Shown here one piece after another: positions 26,738 to 38,881 of a stretch of DNA of 64,000 nucleotides (position 1 is the stretch's first letter; every line of letters begins with the position of its first letter). The translations under genes were made by a program, and so were the position numbers. Origin of the DNA: Salvia splendens (lineage: Eukaryota > Streptophyta > Magnoliopsida > Lamiales > Lamiaceae); assembly GCF_004379255.2 (NCBI RefSeq), contig NC_056042.1, positions 29,305,928-29,369,927 of the forward strand, written 5' to 3'. The notes under the pieces were generated by a model, which saw only the letters and a list, made by a program, of their open reading frames with translations, was not told where the DNA came from and did not search any database.

Positions 26738-29700
26738 ATGGCGCTTAAGCTTCCTGCTGTAGAAGCAGCTAAGGTGGCTATTCAGTCGATTGGTCGTGGA
26801 TATGATATTTCCTTGGATCTTAGACTAAAGTATTGTAAGGGAGATTCACATATGATGGAGATTAATGAGGATCAGTGTCGGGAGATTATTCTTCCAGGTG
26901 GAACCTCAGTTGCTGGTGTTTCAAAATCAATCAAATGCGATAAAGGAGAGCGGACACGATTTCGTTCTGATGTTCTGACTTTCCAGCAGGTTGCTTACAT
27001 TATTATTTTTTTGTTTGTTCAGTATATATAAATTTGTGTTATAGATGCACTGAATTGATTTGACCCTTTCTATAGAGAATTTTGTGATTTGAGCTCTGAA
27101 ATGTCAGTTATTTGGCTGTTGAAGACGTGCGAATGTGTGATACACTTATCTAGCTTTGAGTCATATCATCCATTGTGTGGTTCTTTGCTAACACTTAAGT
27201 CATGAAGTTCACTGTTCAGCTTATACTGTATCTAGGGTTGGGAAAAAATACTGAAATACCGGCCTTATCGTACCGAAAAAATATCGAATATACTGAACTT
27301 TTGGTATACCGTGATTTTCGGTACGGTATAATACCTTACCGAAATCTTTCGGTAAGGTAACGGCATGAATTTTCATATACCGCGGTATACCGCTTCATAC
27401 CGAAGTTCGGTATGTACCGTAAAATATAAATTTAATAGTATAAAATATATTTTATATATTTTTAAAATTATAAAATTTATTGTGAAATATAAATATAATT
27501 ATGAATAAAATATATGTAATATATACATTTTTTAAAATAAAATATAAATAATATTCTAAAAACTCAAATTATCTATTTTCATTGATGTTGAAAGTAAGGT
27601 ATACTGTAAAAGTACGGTATACCGAACTTTGGTACGGTATACCAAAAATGAGGTACCACATCGGTATGGAAATTGGTCATACCGAAAATTTTGGTAAGGT
27701 AAAGATATGATTTGTTCGTATACCGAATTTACGGTGAAGTATACGGTATGGTGGTTTCGGTAAGGTATACCGTACCTACCCACCCCTAACTGTATTTATG
27801 TTCGAGTGTATCAAAAAATAACCCATACCTTCACATTCCCCCAGATGTCAGAGCAATTAAATCAAGAGCTGTCATTGACGGGAAAAATTCCTTCAGGGCT
27901 CTTCAATGCAATGTTTGAGTTTTCTGGTTGTTGGCAGAAAGACGCAGCATACACCAAAACTCTTGCTTTTGATGGTATGTTTATAACACTGTATACGGTT
28001 GCACTAGAAAAGTCTCAGATGGTGCTCAAGGATCATGTGAAGAGAGAAGTTCCATCATCATGGGAGCCTGCAGCGTTGGCAAGGTATGCCTTGGGGTTAC
28101 CTTCTTTAAAAGACTTTAGTAAACTATACATTCTATTGCTTGAATCTCTCCTGACCTATCTGTGTCTAGGATGCTTGCATGCCTACGCCTGTTTTTTTTT
28201 TTCTAATGTCTAAATGCTTAAGAAGTCTCTAGTAAATTCATTATTATCCTTTTATCCACAATATATAACGTCTACTTAAAGGAGGGGTAGTGGTTGGAGT
28301 CAACAACAATACAAACCCATTTAAATCATAACAAAATCACGCAAGAGATTTTCCATGAAGATTTAAGACATGAATACTGAGTTCCTGACATGTGGCGAAG
28401 TCCTACTTTCTGGTTTTATTTTCTACTTTTGCTAGGATAACACGAACTGAACACCCGGCCATTCATCTGACAATTTTGAGCATGCATCTTATCTCCTTTA
28501 TAGTTATGGATTTGTTCCTTCGTCTAGTAATTTGCAGGGTACTTAAAGTACACCCAAACTCTCAAGCAAATAGAGAGTGACTATTAGTTATAGGTCAGTA
28601 CTTGATTTTACTCATTTGCCAGCTCATTAGTTCTGCTTTAACAAGGTAGTAGTTCTAGCAGGTGTTGTTCAGCTATAGTAAGATTAAGTAGTCATTTCTG
28701 AGATACCAAATACTAATAACATTTACGTTACCTGTTCATTTTTTAGTGTTGCAGTTATTTGTAAATGATACTACTGTTGCTGAACTCCCTTTTGCTAGGT
28801 TTATTAGCAAGTTTGGGACTCACATCATTGTGGGTGTAAAGATGGGCGGGAAGGATGTAATTTACATGAAACAGCAGCATTCCTCATCACTTCAACCTGC
28901 TGATGTGCAGAAGAGATTGAAGGTGATGGCAGATAAGAGGTTCTTAGATGCAAATGGACAAAATGAACTGGGTTCCGAGCAAGTATACCAGTCTGAGAAG
29001 GTTTGAACCAGTTTAGTTTTTCACTTATAATCTACGAAAATATCCAATTCTAAACTAACCGTGTAGTGAAAAAACAACCTTAATATCAAATTGCATACTC
29101 GGCACTACTTTCAAACTTCACAACTTTAACTCCACTTATTTTTTGCTTTTTTTTTAAAAATTTTTGGTGCAAATTAAGCATGGTCATTTTTTGATGATCA
29201 TCTGATGTGCCCAACATTTTTATTTTCTGTTCATATACATACCTTGGAATACATGTCCGCATGAAAAGAGGTTGGCCACGTCAAATCTGACCACCAGAAA
29301 AGCATGCTTAAACTAAACCAAAATTGAAAGTGGTGTTATATTTGTGAAAGTTTTCACATTGAATTTGCATTTGGTGTGAAATTTTGGTGCAATAACTTAA
29401 ACCTTACATATATTTATGTGATTCATATTGGGTACATTTCAGCTGACACTGATGAAATGCTATGAGGATTAAGAAATAAATTAATTTAAGTACAGTTCCT
29501 GAATTGATGTTTCTTGGCTAAATTAGTTTTCATCTGAAGGAGTATATAGGAAGCTTGATGCTTATTACCTTTCTAATTTACGCGGCAATATCATAGAGTG
29601 AACATCACTGCAATAGTTCTTCGTTACTGTCTATCAAGCAGCATCAATTGTAACCGGTCTATCTCTATGGCATCCATCCTTGTGAATGTGCTGGTCCTTC

Positions 29701-32700
29701 CCTTAATAGGTTATTAGGTTTATGTTGACCTCTAAATAGTGTCTTTGGTTATTCAATATAATCGGTGTCTTAAGCATTCAGATTATGTATCCGGGTATCC
29801 CTACCTTTTCAGTGCATGTACTCTTGCATAGTTCCATTGATTGAAGTTTCTTATTTCCTTTTTCTCTCTTAAAGATTGTAATATGAATTCTTATCATTAA
29901 ATTGTCACACCCAGTTGGTTTGGTTTTATTTATTTTCCTTCATGGCACTGTTTCTGATGGATGGTTTATATTACCCATACCAAGAAAAGTCATTGGATCG
30001 CTTTGACTCTTGTTGCTTAGGTGATAGATAATTTCTCCATTATTGTCTAGTTTCGTTGATTGATCCATACTCTTTGTTTACTCGTATGTTTTTTTGTTTT
30101 ATATATTATTTTTTTCTCCTTCAGTTTGAAACCAAGGAGACACGGACACGGCTCAGGTTTGCAGATACTGGCGCATCAAGTTCGTATGCATATAAAGATG
30201 TACACTTTTAATCTTTCATGCCGCAACCTCTAGTTTTTTGCTTTACTTTTAGTCTGTACAGAAATATATTTTTTACTTTACATTTTGCTGAATGATAGGA
30301 TATTGTTAGCATGTGCAAAAGGAGAGGTGGAAGTGATAGCACAAATTTGAACCATCAGGAGTGGCTGCAAACAGTTTTAAAGGAGCCTGATGTTATTTCT
30401 ATGTCCTTTATCCCAATAACATCCCTACTAAATGGTGTTTCAGGAAGTGGCTATTTGAGTCATGCAATTAATCTTTATTTGCGTTGTGAGTGATCTATTA
30501 TGCTTTTATTTTTTTTAAAATTTCAATTATAGTTACTCTAAGAGGAAATAAAGTCTCCTTGGAATGTTTCTCTGTTTCTTTTTGTGGGGCATGGGGGCAG
30601 CATGATAAGCATATAGTTAGGGAACCCTTACTTAACCCAAAACCATGGTCAAAGGTAAAGGATTGACTCCCCCACTCATATGCTATTCCACACTTTCATG
30701 TGGAATCAATGTGGGATTTGTATCCCTCTTTCAAAGCGGATGTCCACGGATGGCACACACTGGGTGGCAAACCCAAAGCCACTGGCCCACAATCCATTTG
30801 GTACCCCTTGGTCCCACATTTTCAGTAGCACCCCTTGGTAGCCCCTTTATGTAGGCCGTCCGTATCCACATTCACGCACCAATTGGTAAGCATATAAGTT
30901 AGGGAGCTCTCACTTAACCCAAAACTATGGTCAAAGATAAATGGCTGATTCCCACTTGTATGCTATTCCACACCTCCATGTGGAATCGATGTGTGATTCG
31001 TATCAAAACATCATATCACAGCATCATGTATTAGGACTCTCACTATGAAAAACTTCTGGCAACCTGACATGTTTTAGTGCATCTTCATGTGTGGCAGTAT
31101 AGCTCGTCTGAAGCATTTTTCATCATCTTCTTCTTCATTTTTAAGAACAAACTTTTTGTGTATGCAGATAAGCCACCAATAGAAGAACTCCATCAGTTTC
31201 TAGAGTTCCAGCTTCCTAGGCAATGGGCACCTGTATTCAGTGATCTTCCTCTTGGTCCTCAGCGAAGACAGCAAAACACAACCTCCCTGCAGTCTAGTCT
31301 TATGGGCCCGAAACTTTTTATAAATGCCACAGCGGTAAAGCTTCTTTTTCCTAATTATTTCTGCCTCTAGTTCAGTGAGACTTTGAGTTTGTGCCACTGG
31401 TAGCCTATCTATATTATGCAGTGTAAATTGCATTTAATGGGAAAGATATTCAGTTAAAGGTCAGAAGTTACGATCCTCTCATCACAAAACTGTTGATTCT
31501 CACCTGCAGTGGTAATTAGAACATGAATTAAGCAAAGTGTTGTGATATGGAGTGAAAGGCGGAAGTAAAACAAGAACTGGGATTCAATAAATATAAAAGA
31601 AGAACAATCCTCCAAAGAGGCCAAGATAATCCTCCGAAGAGGCCTACGGTTGATACCGTCCTAATGCACTTTATTTTCCGGGATATCTAGCTCTTCTAAA
31701 GAGGAGCTATTTATAAGGATCAACCTATAGATAAACAAAGAAACAAATCCTCAACATTTAAAGTAACCTTTCAACAATCTCCACAATAATGAAAATAATC
31801 TCAAGAGATAATGAAGATTATTAGCTTGATCTCTATCAATTGTAATCTTCAACAATCTCCATAATAATGAAAATAATCTCAAGAGATAATGGAGATCATT
31901 AGCTTGATCTCTATCATGTTGCTGGCCAAGTTGGACATTTAATAGTTCCTTGGTGTGGTTGGACTCGTCTTTATACACCTACAGAACTAGTTTTCCTTTG
32001 CCCTCACTATCTATTACTTCTATTAAGCGTCGCTATGCAGTCACTTCTCTTACAGATTTTAGATTTGCAATTTCATTCTATGGTAAGTAAGATATTAAAA
32101 AATATACAGACATATCTTTCGCCTGTATTTATTAATGTTTGGTTCAGGAGGGGGGGGGGGGTGAAAATTTAGATACCGTAGGGTTTTTTGACATGTTGCT
32201 GATCTATCACGATTGAGAATTTAGTACTCAAATTGTTGGTTTAATTACATGTTGATGGAATGAAATTATTATACTTGCTATAGGAAACAGAATTAGTTGT
32301 TTTATGATTTTAGTATTCTTTTTCCTTGATTTTTACGACATAGCTTTTTTTCCATATGCATATGTGAGATTTATTCCAGAACATAATCCGGTAAGTTTAT
32401 CCTGCATGTGGTGTATGTATGAGTTCATTTACTTAGCACTAGTTGACTTCTTTCCCTCTTCCGAATGTTGGTTATTTACATTTCCTAGTGAACTGGGAAT
32501 GATTTCCTATTACTTTTTCCTTGCAAGTTGCAACTGAAAATATAATGTGATGAAATACTTAGGGACCCTATTAAGGATTGGGTCAAGTAGTATGTTCAGC
32601 ATGCTTAATGGTTACCGACTGTCTTCTTCTGCCCAAAAATGATTTTCCTTATGTGCTCCCCTGTAATTTAACAACTGCTATTTCCATCTTAACTATTATT

Positions 32701-33388
32701 TCAGGTTGATGTGGGTAAACGACCTGTAACTGGTCTGAGATTGTATCTTGAAGGTAAAAGAAGCAACCGCTTGGCTATTCACTTGCAACACCTCTCCTCT
32801 CTTCCAAATATATTCCAACTTGAGGATGACCCAAGTGGCAATTTTCGCCAGGAATCATATGATCGGAGATATTACGAGAAAGTACAATGGAAAAACTTTT
32901 CCCATGTATGTACGGCTCCTGTTGAAACTGAAGATGAACTTTCCATAGTCACTGGAGCACAATTGCAGGTTGGGAATTATGGATTTAAGAAGGTTCTTTT
33001 CCTCTGTTTACGTTTCTCGACTGTTAAAGGAGCTGTTTCAGTCAAGTATCCAGAATGGGATGGATCCCCTGGGTTGACACGTAAATCTGGACTTATTTCA
33101 ACTCTAATTAGTCATCACTTCACAGCAGTCCAGAAACCACCTCCCCAGCCGGCTGATGTGAATATTAATTCTGCTGTGTACCCCGGGGGCCCTCCTGTTC
33201 CCACCCAAACTCCCAAACTCTTGAAGTTTGTTGATACGACAGAGATGACAAGAGGGCCACAGGAACCGCCTGGCTATTGGGTTGTTTCAGGAGCAAGACT
33301 TGTAATTGAAAAGGGGAAGATCTCACTTAGGGTCAAGTATTCGTTACTTACTGCCATTCAACCTGACGATGATGATGAACTGGAATAA
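26738..33388 (+). CDS. MACPF domain-containing protein (NSL1/CAD1 family, At4g24290-like), copy 1
   Basis: Plant MACPF (membrane attack complex/perforin-like) proteins such as CAD1 and NSL1 restrain salicylate-dependent cell death; the molecular role of this subfamily is less known. Seven exons: 26738-26989, 27845-28083, 28799-29000, 30125-30199, 30299-30485, 31168-31334 and 32705-33388, with GT-AG borders and full phase agreement, giving 601 aa. The MACPF signature core [14 protein letters not shown] is at residues 169-182. The C-terminal third is the plant-specific region, with conserved [15 protein letters not shown] and [11 protein letters not shown], ending in an acidic DDDDELE tail. There is no signal peptide. 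Intron 1 contains a hAT-like MITE and intron 6 a solo LTR. Copy 1 has Ser361 where copy 2 has Phe; Phe looks ancestral from the remembered Arabidopsis homologue. Confidence 0.92.
27233..27788. mobile_element. hAT-like MITE in MACPF intron 1 (copy 1)
   Basis: Terminal repeats TAGGGTTGGG and (right, reverse-complemented) TAGGGGTGGG are flanked by the 8-bp repeats actgtatc (27225-27232) and actgtatt (27789-27796), as for hAT elements. The interior is full of short inverted TACCG/CGGTA motifs and is AT-rich in the middle. 556 bp, noncoding. Confidence 0.75.
30608..31010. repeat. diverged direct repeat of about 120 bp in MACPF intron 5
   Basis: Two related segments start at 30608 and 30889 (agcatatagttaggga and agcatataagttaggga) and stay alignable through the 'ccatgtggaatc' region, at a period of 281 bp. 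Each is rich in TGGAATC/GATTCCAC words. They may be remnants of an old LTR or an internal duplication; the origin was not recognised. Unit 2 has the same arrangement near 60218-60620. Confidence 0.6.
31538..31921 (-). mobile_element. solo LTR with TSD in MACPF intron 6 (copy 1)
   Basis: A 374-bp LTR (31543-31916) begins TGATAGAGATC and ends CCATATCA when read on the minus strand, so it has TG...CA ends. It is flanked on both sides by TGTTG (31538-31542, 31917-31921). No internal sequence remains, which is the product of LTR-LTR recombination. The LTR contains a 78-bp tandem duplication (31771-31848 and 31849-31916). The same insertion with internal sequence is in unit 2. Confidence 0.9.
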
Positions 33389-33899
33389 GATTTGTATAAT
33401 AACTTAGAAGTCGACCAATGACATTGAAATGGACGGTTGTTATATCAGAGCGGCTGTATCCACATCGAGACCTCACAGATGACGAGCCACAAAGTTCCGT
33501 AGAGTAGAAGATTTGAAGCTGGGGGAAGCGCATCCATTTTGAACTTGAGATGTTACTTGTCCCTGTCTTCGTAATCCTTGTATCAATATGGTTGTTTTAT
33601 GTAGATTCCAAAATCAGGCTATCTACATAAACATTGTGGGAATGGTTCCCTAGTCGAGTAGGAAAGTATGCTGCAAGAGTATAAAGTAAATTTATGTGTT
33701 GGCAGCTCGCATTTTTTTGATACTACTTATGTAAGATGGTTTGTTTGTATAAGTTTGTTGCATACAATTAGAAGTTGCTGAATTTGTGTGGTGCAATCAA
33801 AATTTGTAAGCCATTAAATCAAGTGGTGTGTACAAAAGATGCCAAACTGAAGTAAGCTTTATTGGTTGGTTGGATGAGAGAGAGAGTGGGAGAGCCAAA
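33389..33899. other. MACPF copy-1 3' UTR meeting the small gene 3' end
   Basis: Downstream of the MACPF stop there is about 300 bp of 3' UTR-like sequence, followed by the 3' end of the convergent small membrane-protein gene. No additional ORF is supported. Confidence 0.5.
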
Positions 33900-34243
33900 T
33901 CACTCTCCTTCCCTTGGCAGAGGAGCAGGTTGAGCAATAAAGCTAGGATACTGCTGTCCTGGCATCACCACTGAGAAATCTGATGCATATGATGTCTGTA
34001 CCTGACATCCACATGCAAGAATTACAATCTCGCTCTCAGTTGTTGACTATGAAGAAGAAGAAGAAGAAGAATGGTGCTTACTGGGTGATGAGGGGGCTCA
34101 AGCTTGTGCATTTGTGTTGATTCCGTCTGCGTAGAAGAGTCTTGCTGGGAAGACGGTCTGAATAGATGCTCGAAAATAGCCATAATGAGAAACATCGAAA
34201 TCAAGATGGCCGTTGCCACGAACCCGAAAGAAATGGCATTCAT
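33900..34243 (-). CDS. small single-pass membrane protein (87 aa), copy 1
   Basis: Two exons on the minus strand, 34082-34243 and 33900-34001, join at a GT-AG intron to give 87 aa. After MNAISFG the protein has one hydrophobic segment (about residues 6-23, FGFVATAILISMFLIMAIF) followed by EHLFRP and a polar Ser/Gln/Thr-rich loop. The C-terminus reads SDFSVVMPGQQYPSFIAQPA and then PLPREGE. This tail is recognised as a conserved plant family of small uncharacterised proteins; no function is known. The first in-frame ATG after an upstream stop is at 34241-34243. The gene converges on the MACPF gene. Its upstream region runs only about 570 bp to the duplication junction, beyond which lies a duplicated delta-COP promoter in the same orientation. 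Confidence 0.75.
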
Positions 34244-34816
34244 GGATGATCCCAAGCTTTTCCATGGAATTCCTTGTCAAGAGACTCACTACTACTGTAC
34301 ACATTGTTCCATGGCATTTGCTTTGCTCTTCCACTGTTCAACTCGTTCATACCCTTCCTTTCCTCTTCTGTTAATAAACAATGAAATACATGTTTCTTTT
34401 ACCCATTAAAAGCAGCAGAAATGGCCATCATACTATATATACATCAACATCAAACTGAAATTTATGCATAAATCTGAAACCACTAATATGCACTTCTCTT
34501 TTTTTGCTACTATGAATTATATGAAAACCCAAGTCTGGAATGAAAAATGACTTCTTCAAGATTGTGCAGCTGTGTCTAGTTAATTGCATACACAAACTAA
34601 AATAGTTAGTTTATTTTATAAGTAATGTACATACCTGAGGAAGAAGATAACCAGAGATAAAGAGGGAGATTGAATGAAGCAGAAGCTTCACATTATTTCT
34701 GATTTCTATGTTGAAGAGAAAAAATAGATAAAGACAAGTAAAGCTTCTTTTGTCCCCAAATTTCTTCTAAAATCAGATTCTTCTAAAATCAGATTCTTTT
34801 GTCCCCAAATTTCTTC
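34244..34816. other. upstream region of the small membrane-protein gene to the junction
   Basis: This is the 5' region of the small gene, mostly AT-rich. ORFs on either strand are shadows. Its last 70 bp are short tandem repeats abutting the duplication breakpoint. Confidence 0.5.
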
Positions 34817-34820
34817 TAAA
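34745..34820. repeat. nested short repeats at the tandem-duplication junction
   Basis: ttcttttgtccccaaattt occurs at 34745 and again at 34794 (49-bp spacing). Between them tcttctaaaatcagat occurs twice in tandem. The second copy runs straight into taaaaaagctgagc, the left end of unit 2. Confidence 0.85.
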
Positions 34821-35408
34821 AAAGCTGAGCAGCATAACTAAAAATCAAACGTGAACATATAAACATTAAAAAAGGCGTGTCATGAAAGTTCAACAGAAGG
34901 CACAAGGACCATAAAGAAAACTTTATAAACAAATGTATGATAATTGATAAGAAAAGACAATGCATGGAAAATGCATATAGGTATGAAACAAAATGGACAG
35001 AACCAAATTACACGACAGATGTAAAAATAACTAGGAAAGACCACAAGAAGGCCAGTACGATAAAATAATAGATGAAGTATGTGCAGTCCAAACCAAGAAA
35101 ACAAAGTACTTAATAAATATCGATGTCCCTGTCAATCGATTCTGCAAACAGACATATTAATTAGCATGCATGCATAATCATATTCATGTTCGCCTAATCA
35201 TTCTCGAATGTAATGTTCTAGCAGAGGGCTTTTAGGACAGACTGAGATCATTACAATGCCAAAGAGATTTTTCTTACATTCAGCACGGGCATGGAAAAAT
35301 AGCTATAACAACTAAAAGCACTGACCAAAGATAGCATCCTCACATATCCAACTTACATATTCAAAATCAGGAGAAGTAATACATGGAAAAAAAAAGTTAG
35401 GGGCCTAC

Positions 35409-35535
35409 CTTTGCCCGATTTACTTATGATGGAAGCCGCTAGTACAACCTGCACCGTATAGATAAACGTCAGGAACACAAATAAAGCAGATCAAAAGGAG
35501 ACTCAAACAGAAAAATGTCATAGAAAACTCACCAT
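35409..35535 (-). pseudogene. delta-COP 5' fragment (exons 1-2 plus promoter), duplicated
   Basis: 35533-35535 is the ATG exon and 35409-35448 is exon 2 (13 codons plus one base), with splice sites identical to the intact gene. Exon 3 and all later exons are missing because the duplication boundary falls in intron 2. The upstream promoter/5' UTR is also duplicated, so this fragment may still initiate minus-strand transcription toward 34.8 kb and the small membrane-protein gene. Confidence 0.9.
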
Positions 35536-38399
35536 CTTGTTTTCTCAATTTCACCACCGGACACTAATCAATATAAACGTGAAACAACAAGAGAAAAGCC
35601 CCAACAACACCTACAAAATCACAATTGAGCCTTCAAATTCGCAGAAGTACCAAAATCAAGTGGATTTCAGGGAAAAATTGATAAATACACACAGCACGCT
35701 AGCTACACAATCACAGGATCTAGAAGAAGATCCAGATCCGACGCGATGCAACTATCTATGTTTCAAATTCGTAGAACGTACGGATACGTGAAAGTTCAGA
35801 TTTATAGAAAAAATGGTGCGCAGATACCGCGGGATTAGAGTGCAGCGAAAAGGAAACAGAAATCGGAGCAAGTTTCGAGCGGATCAACCGAGAAAAACTC
35901 CAGATCAAAAGTTACGTTACCTGAAAATTCACAAGATCCAGATCAAGCGAGTACACTGCAGAGTGCGATGCATGAATGAATTAATCGCGAAGCGAGGGGT
36001 ATATGTATATCTGGTTAGTTTGGCTTGGACTACTCACCATTTGAAAAATTAGTCTTTTGCAAATCGCACCCTTAGAATTAGATTTAAATTGTCATAATAA
36101 TCATTAAATTTTAAAAAAATAATCACTAAATTAGATTTAAATTGTCATACTAATAATCACTAAATTATACCATGACTTTTACACCTTTTACAATTGTTCA
36201 ATCATGAAAAATTTCGTGTGTTATTTGTCTGGATTTATTTATGAAAACATACATGTGAGAAAATTAAAGTCATATGTCAAACGACGTTGTTTCAGTAGCT
36301 AATGTTTTGTCCATATAGTACTTTATGTATGTTATATCATAGTAAATAATTTCCCTTACATATGAAATTATGTGATAACTGAAAAATTACCAAAATTATA
36401 ATATAATCGATTATTTTGACAAATTACGGGATTGACGAAAAATTGACCAACATTGGTAGTCTTTCCTTCAATTTGCACAATTAAAAAAATTAAAAATAAC
36501 CGGCTAAAAATATCAATGTGAAACCGAGAAAAAAATAAATGGGACATTAAATTATAGACATACCGAAATAATATACTATTATTTCGTGAACGAGAAAATA
36601 TATCGTGTAGACATGCATTGGATAACAAAATAAAATGTTTTAAATATATTTTCAAAAATTCAGAAATTCTTCTTCACGCTTTTTAAAAAAGATTGTGTTA
36701 GAGTTTTGATGCAATTGTAATATTGTATTCATTTTATTAAAATAAACCATATTTAATACTCTCTTTATTCCATATTCAATGTTTTAAATTTTTATTTTAG
36801 AACTTCTCTTATATTTTATTTCACTTTTACTATTTATTATAGATGAACCTTAAATTATGTGCTCTCATTTCACTTATTTTGAATATATAAAAGCACGATC
36901 CAAAGTATACTAATTTTTTCTACTCACTTTTCTTTATATTTTTTAAAATCATTGACGTATGGATGAGCAAAATAAGCGAATATTCGATCTGAACCAAATC
37001 AGAACTTAGTATTTGGTTTGGTTTTTTGGGTTCGGCCAAGTCCGGTTTAAACTTTTGGCAAATGTCGATTTTCGGTTTAGTTTGGATCGATTAAAATAAC
37101 AAAAAAAACTGAATTTCTTTTTAATACTATTATACTTATAACATTATATCCAATTTACAAACTGAATACTTTAAGCAAGCTTCATCTGGAAGAACAGTAT
37201 TTTTTAATTGATTTTATAAAAGTTAAAACAAAGTAAATATTATAGAATTAGAGGAGAAAAAACTAATTAGATGGATAAAATAAGGTAAAAAGAAAAATTC
37301 TAGAGATTTGATCTTACTAACTTTAATTTATTGACATATGCTCAAATTAGAGCTAAGTTATTGATAACATAACTTAAAAAAGACAGATATATGCTCGAAT
37401 TAGAGCATAGATGAGTCTCGGGTCTCTCGGCATTGCCTCAGCAAACCGTTGGGCGTCATGTTGCTCAACCGCTTGACAGCTCAATGTCGGTCAGTTCCCA
37501 CACGGTTCTTTATGCATTACTTCTTATTTTTAAAGTCTATTTGTTACCAAAACTCAATAAACACACAAAACAATTAAAAATAAATAATGTGTAATAATAT
37601 ACCATAATAGAACAAAACTGGTCAACTGTAATAAGCTCTAAAAGCATGTAAGTTCTGTGTTTACCAATCTATAGTTTTTTTTATTATTCTCAAATGTTTT
37701 ATGTTACCCGGAAAAATGATCGAATACAAAAATTGATCTCAATACAAAATCCAGACCAAATCCTAACCATGAGATTTGATAATCTAATGGTTAACAATTA
37801 TATGAAAATACGGAGGGTCGTTATTAAGAAGTTTTAGGTCATATTATAAATTTCAGGTTTGATGTCATGTTAAGATCATTTTAGACCATCCTTACTATAA
37901 CAATCTAAAAATAAATTAACAATGACCTAAATATGACATTCGTATGATTGGTTCTGTGTTTTTGTATTAAGATTGATTTTTCCATAGATCAAAACCCATT
38001 TTAGAGTCAAATTAGAACTTACTATGTATTTGTGTTTGTAGGAGTTGCAATTTAATTGGTATGAATTTAATTCTAGTGTCCAGCCACATTATATTCAACT
38101 TTCTAGCAGCATGTCCGGTGCAATAAAACGAAAAATAATTTTCAACTCCCACAAATTTACTGGGAGGAAGGTATATACATAATTAAGTACTATAACAATT
38201 ACATATGCTTGACTGAGAGAGTTGCATATTTTGCCGCTTAACCTGAAGTGTTCGAATCCCCATTTGTTTCGAATTCTTGCATATATTGTGGTTTTTAGTT
38301 TCAGAAAACTCATTTTGTTTGCTTCCTATATGTTTGTTTTAGTTTCATCGTGGAGTTATTCGAATGGAATTTAATAATACTAAGAAATAAACTTTTAGA
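35536..38399. other. duplicated delta-COP promoter and AT-rich intergenic sequence (unit 2)
   Basis: A copy of 15960-18823 with a few substitutions and one-base indels. No gene is supported. Confidence 0.5.
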
Positions 38400-38642
38400 T
38401 TAGTAAATGCGTAAATAAATCATATCTCCTCCTTTCATGAAAAAATGATCTCATTTTTGTCATTTTTGGACAGTGGTGAACACAGAAATATTTGTTAATA
38501 GGGGCTGAGGTTTTTAAATATTAATTTTAAGAGCTATATTTTTGTGTAATTTAGATTATTTGAAGGGGGTTTTATATAATAATTTACACTAAATTTGATT
38601 AAATTAAAAAAATATAAGTAGAAAAATGTTACAAAATTAATA

Positions 38643-38864
38643 CTCCCTCCGTCCCCAAAGAATATGCACTTTGGGTTCGGCACGAGTTTTAATACAAAGT
38701 TAGTAAAGTAAGAGAGAGGTGGAGAGAAAAAATAGTTAAAGTATTATTAGTAGAGAATGAGTCTCACCTCAATAGAGGAAAATTGTTTCCAAAATTAGAA
38801 AGTGCATATTCTTGTGGAACGGACTAAAAAGGAAAGAATGTATATTCTTGTGGGACGGAAGGAG
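38643..38864. mobile_element. Stowaway MITE (unit 2, complete)
   Basis: Ends CTCCCTCCGTCCCCAAAGAA and TGTGGGACGGAAGGAG, with TA at 38641-38642 and 38865-38866. Only its right half survives in unit 1 at 18829-18940. Confidence 0.85.
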
Positions 38865-38881
38865 TATGAGTGAGGGGTTTA

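Noticed and set aside
28746..28798. Open reading upstream of MACPF exon 3 beginning [17 protein letters not shown]
   Set aside because: The frame is open but the AG at 28797-28798 joins exactly to the exon-2 donor and restores the family sequence [12 protein letters not shown]. The upstream part is intron.
32148..32161. Run of G residues in MACPF intron 6 of unit 1
   Set aside because: A simple homopolymer whose unit-2 counterpart was deleted with the surrounding intron. A single G-run cannot form an intramolecular G-quadruplex.
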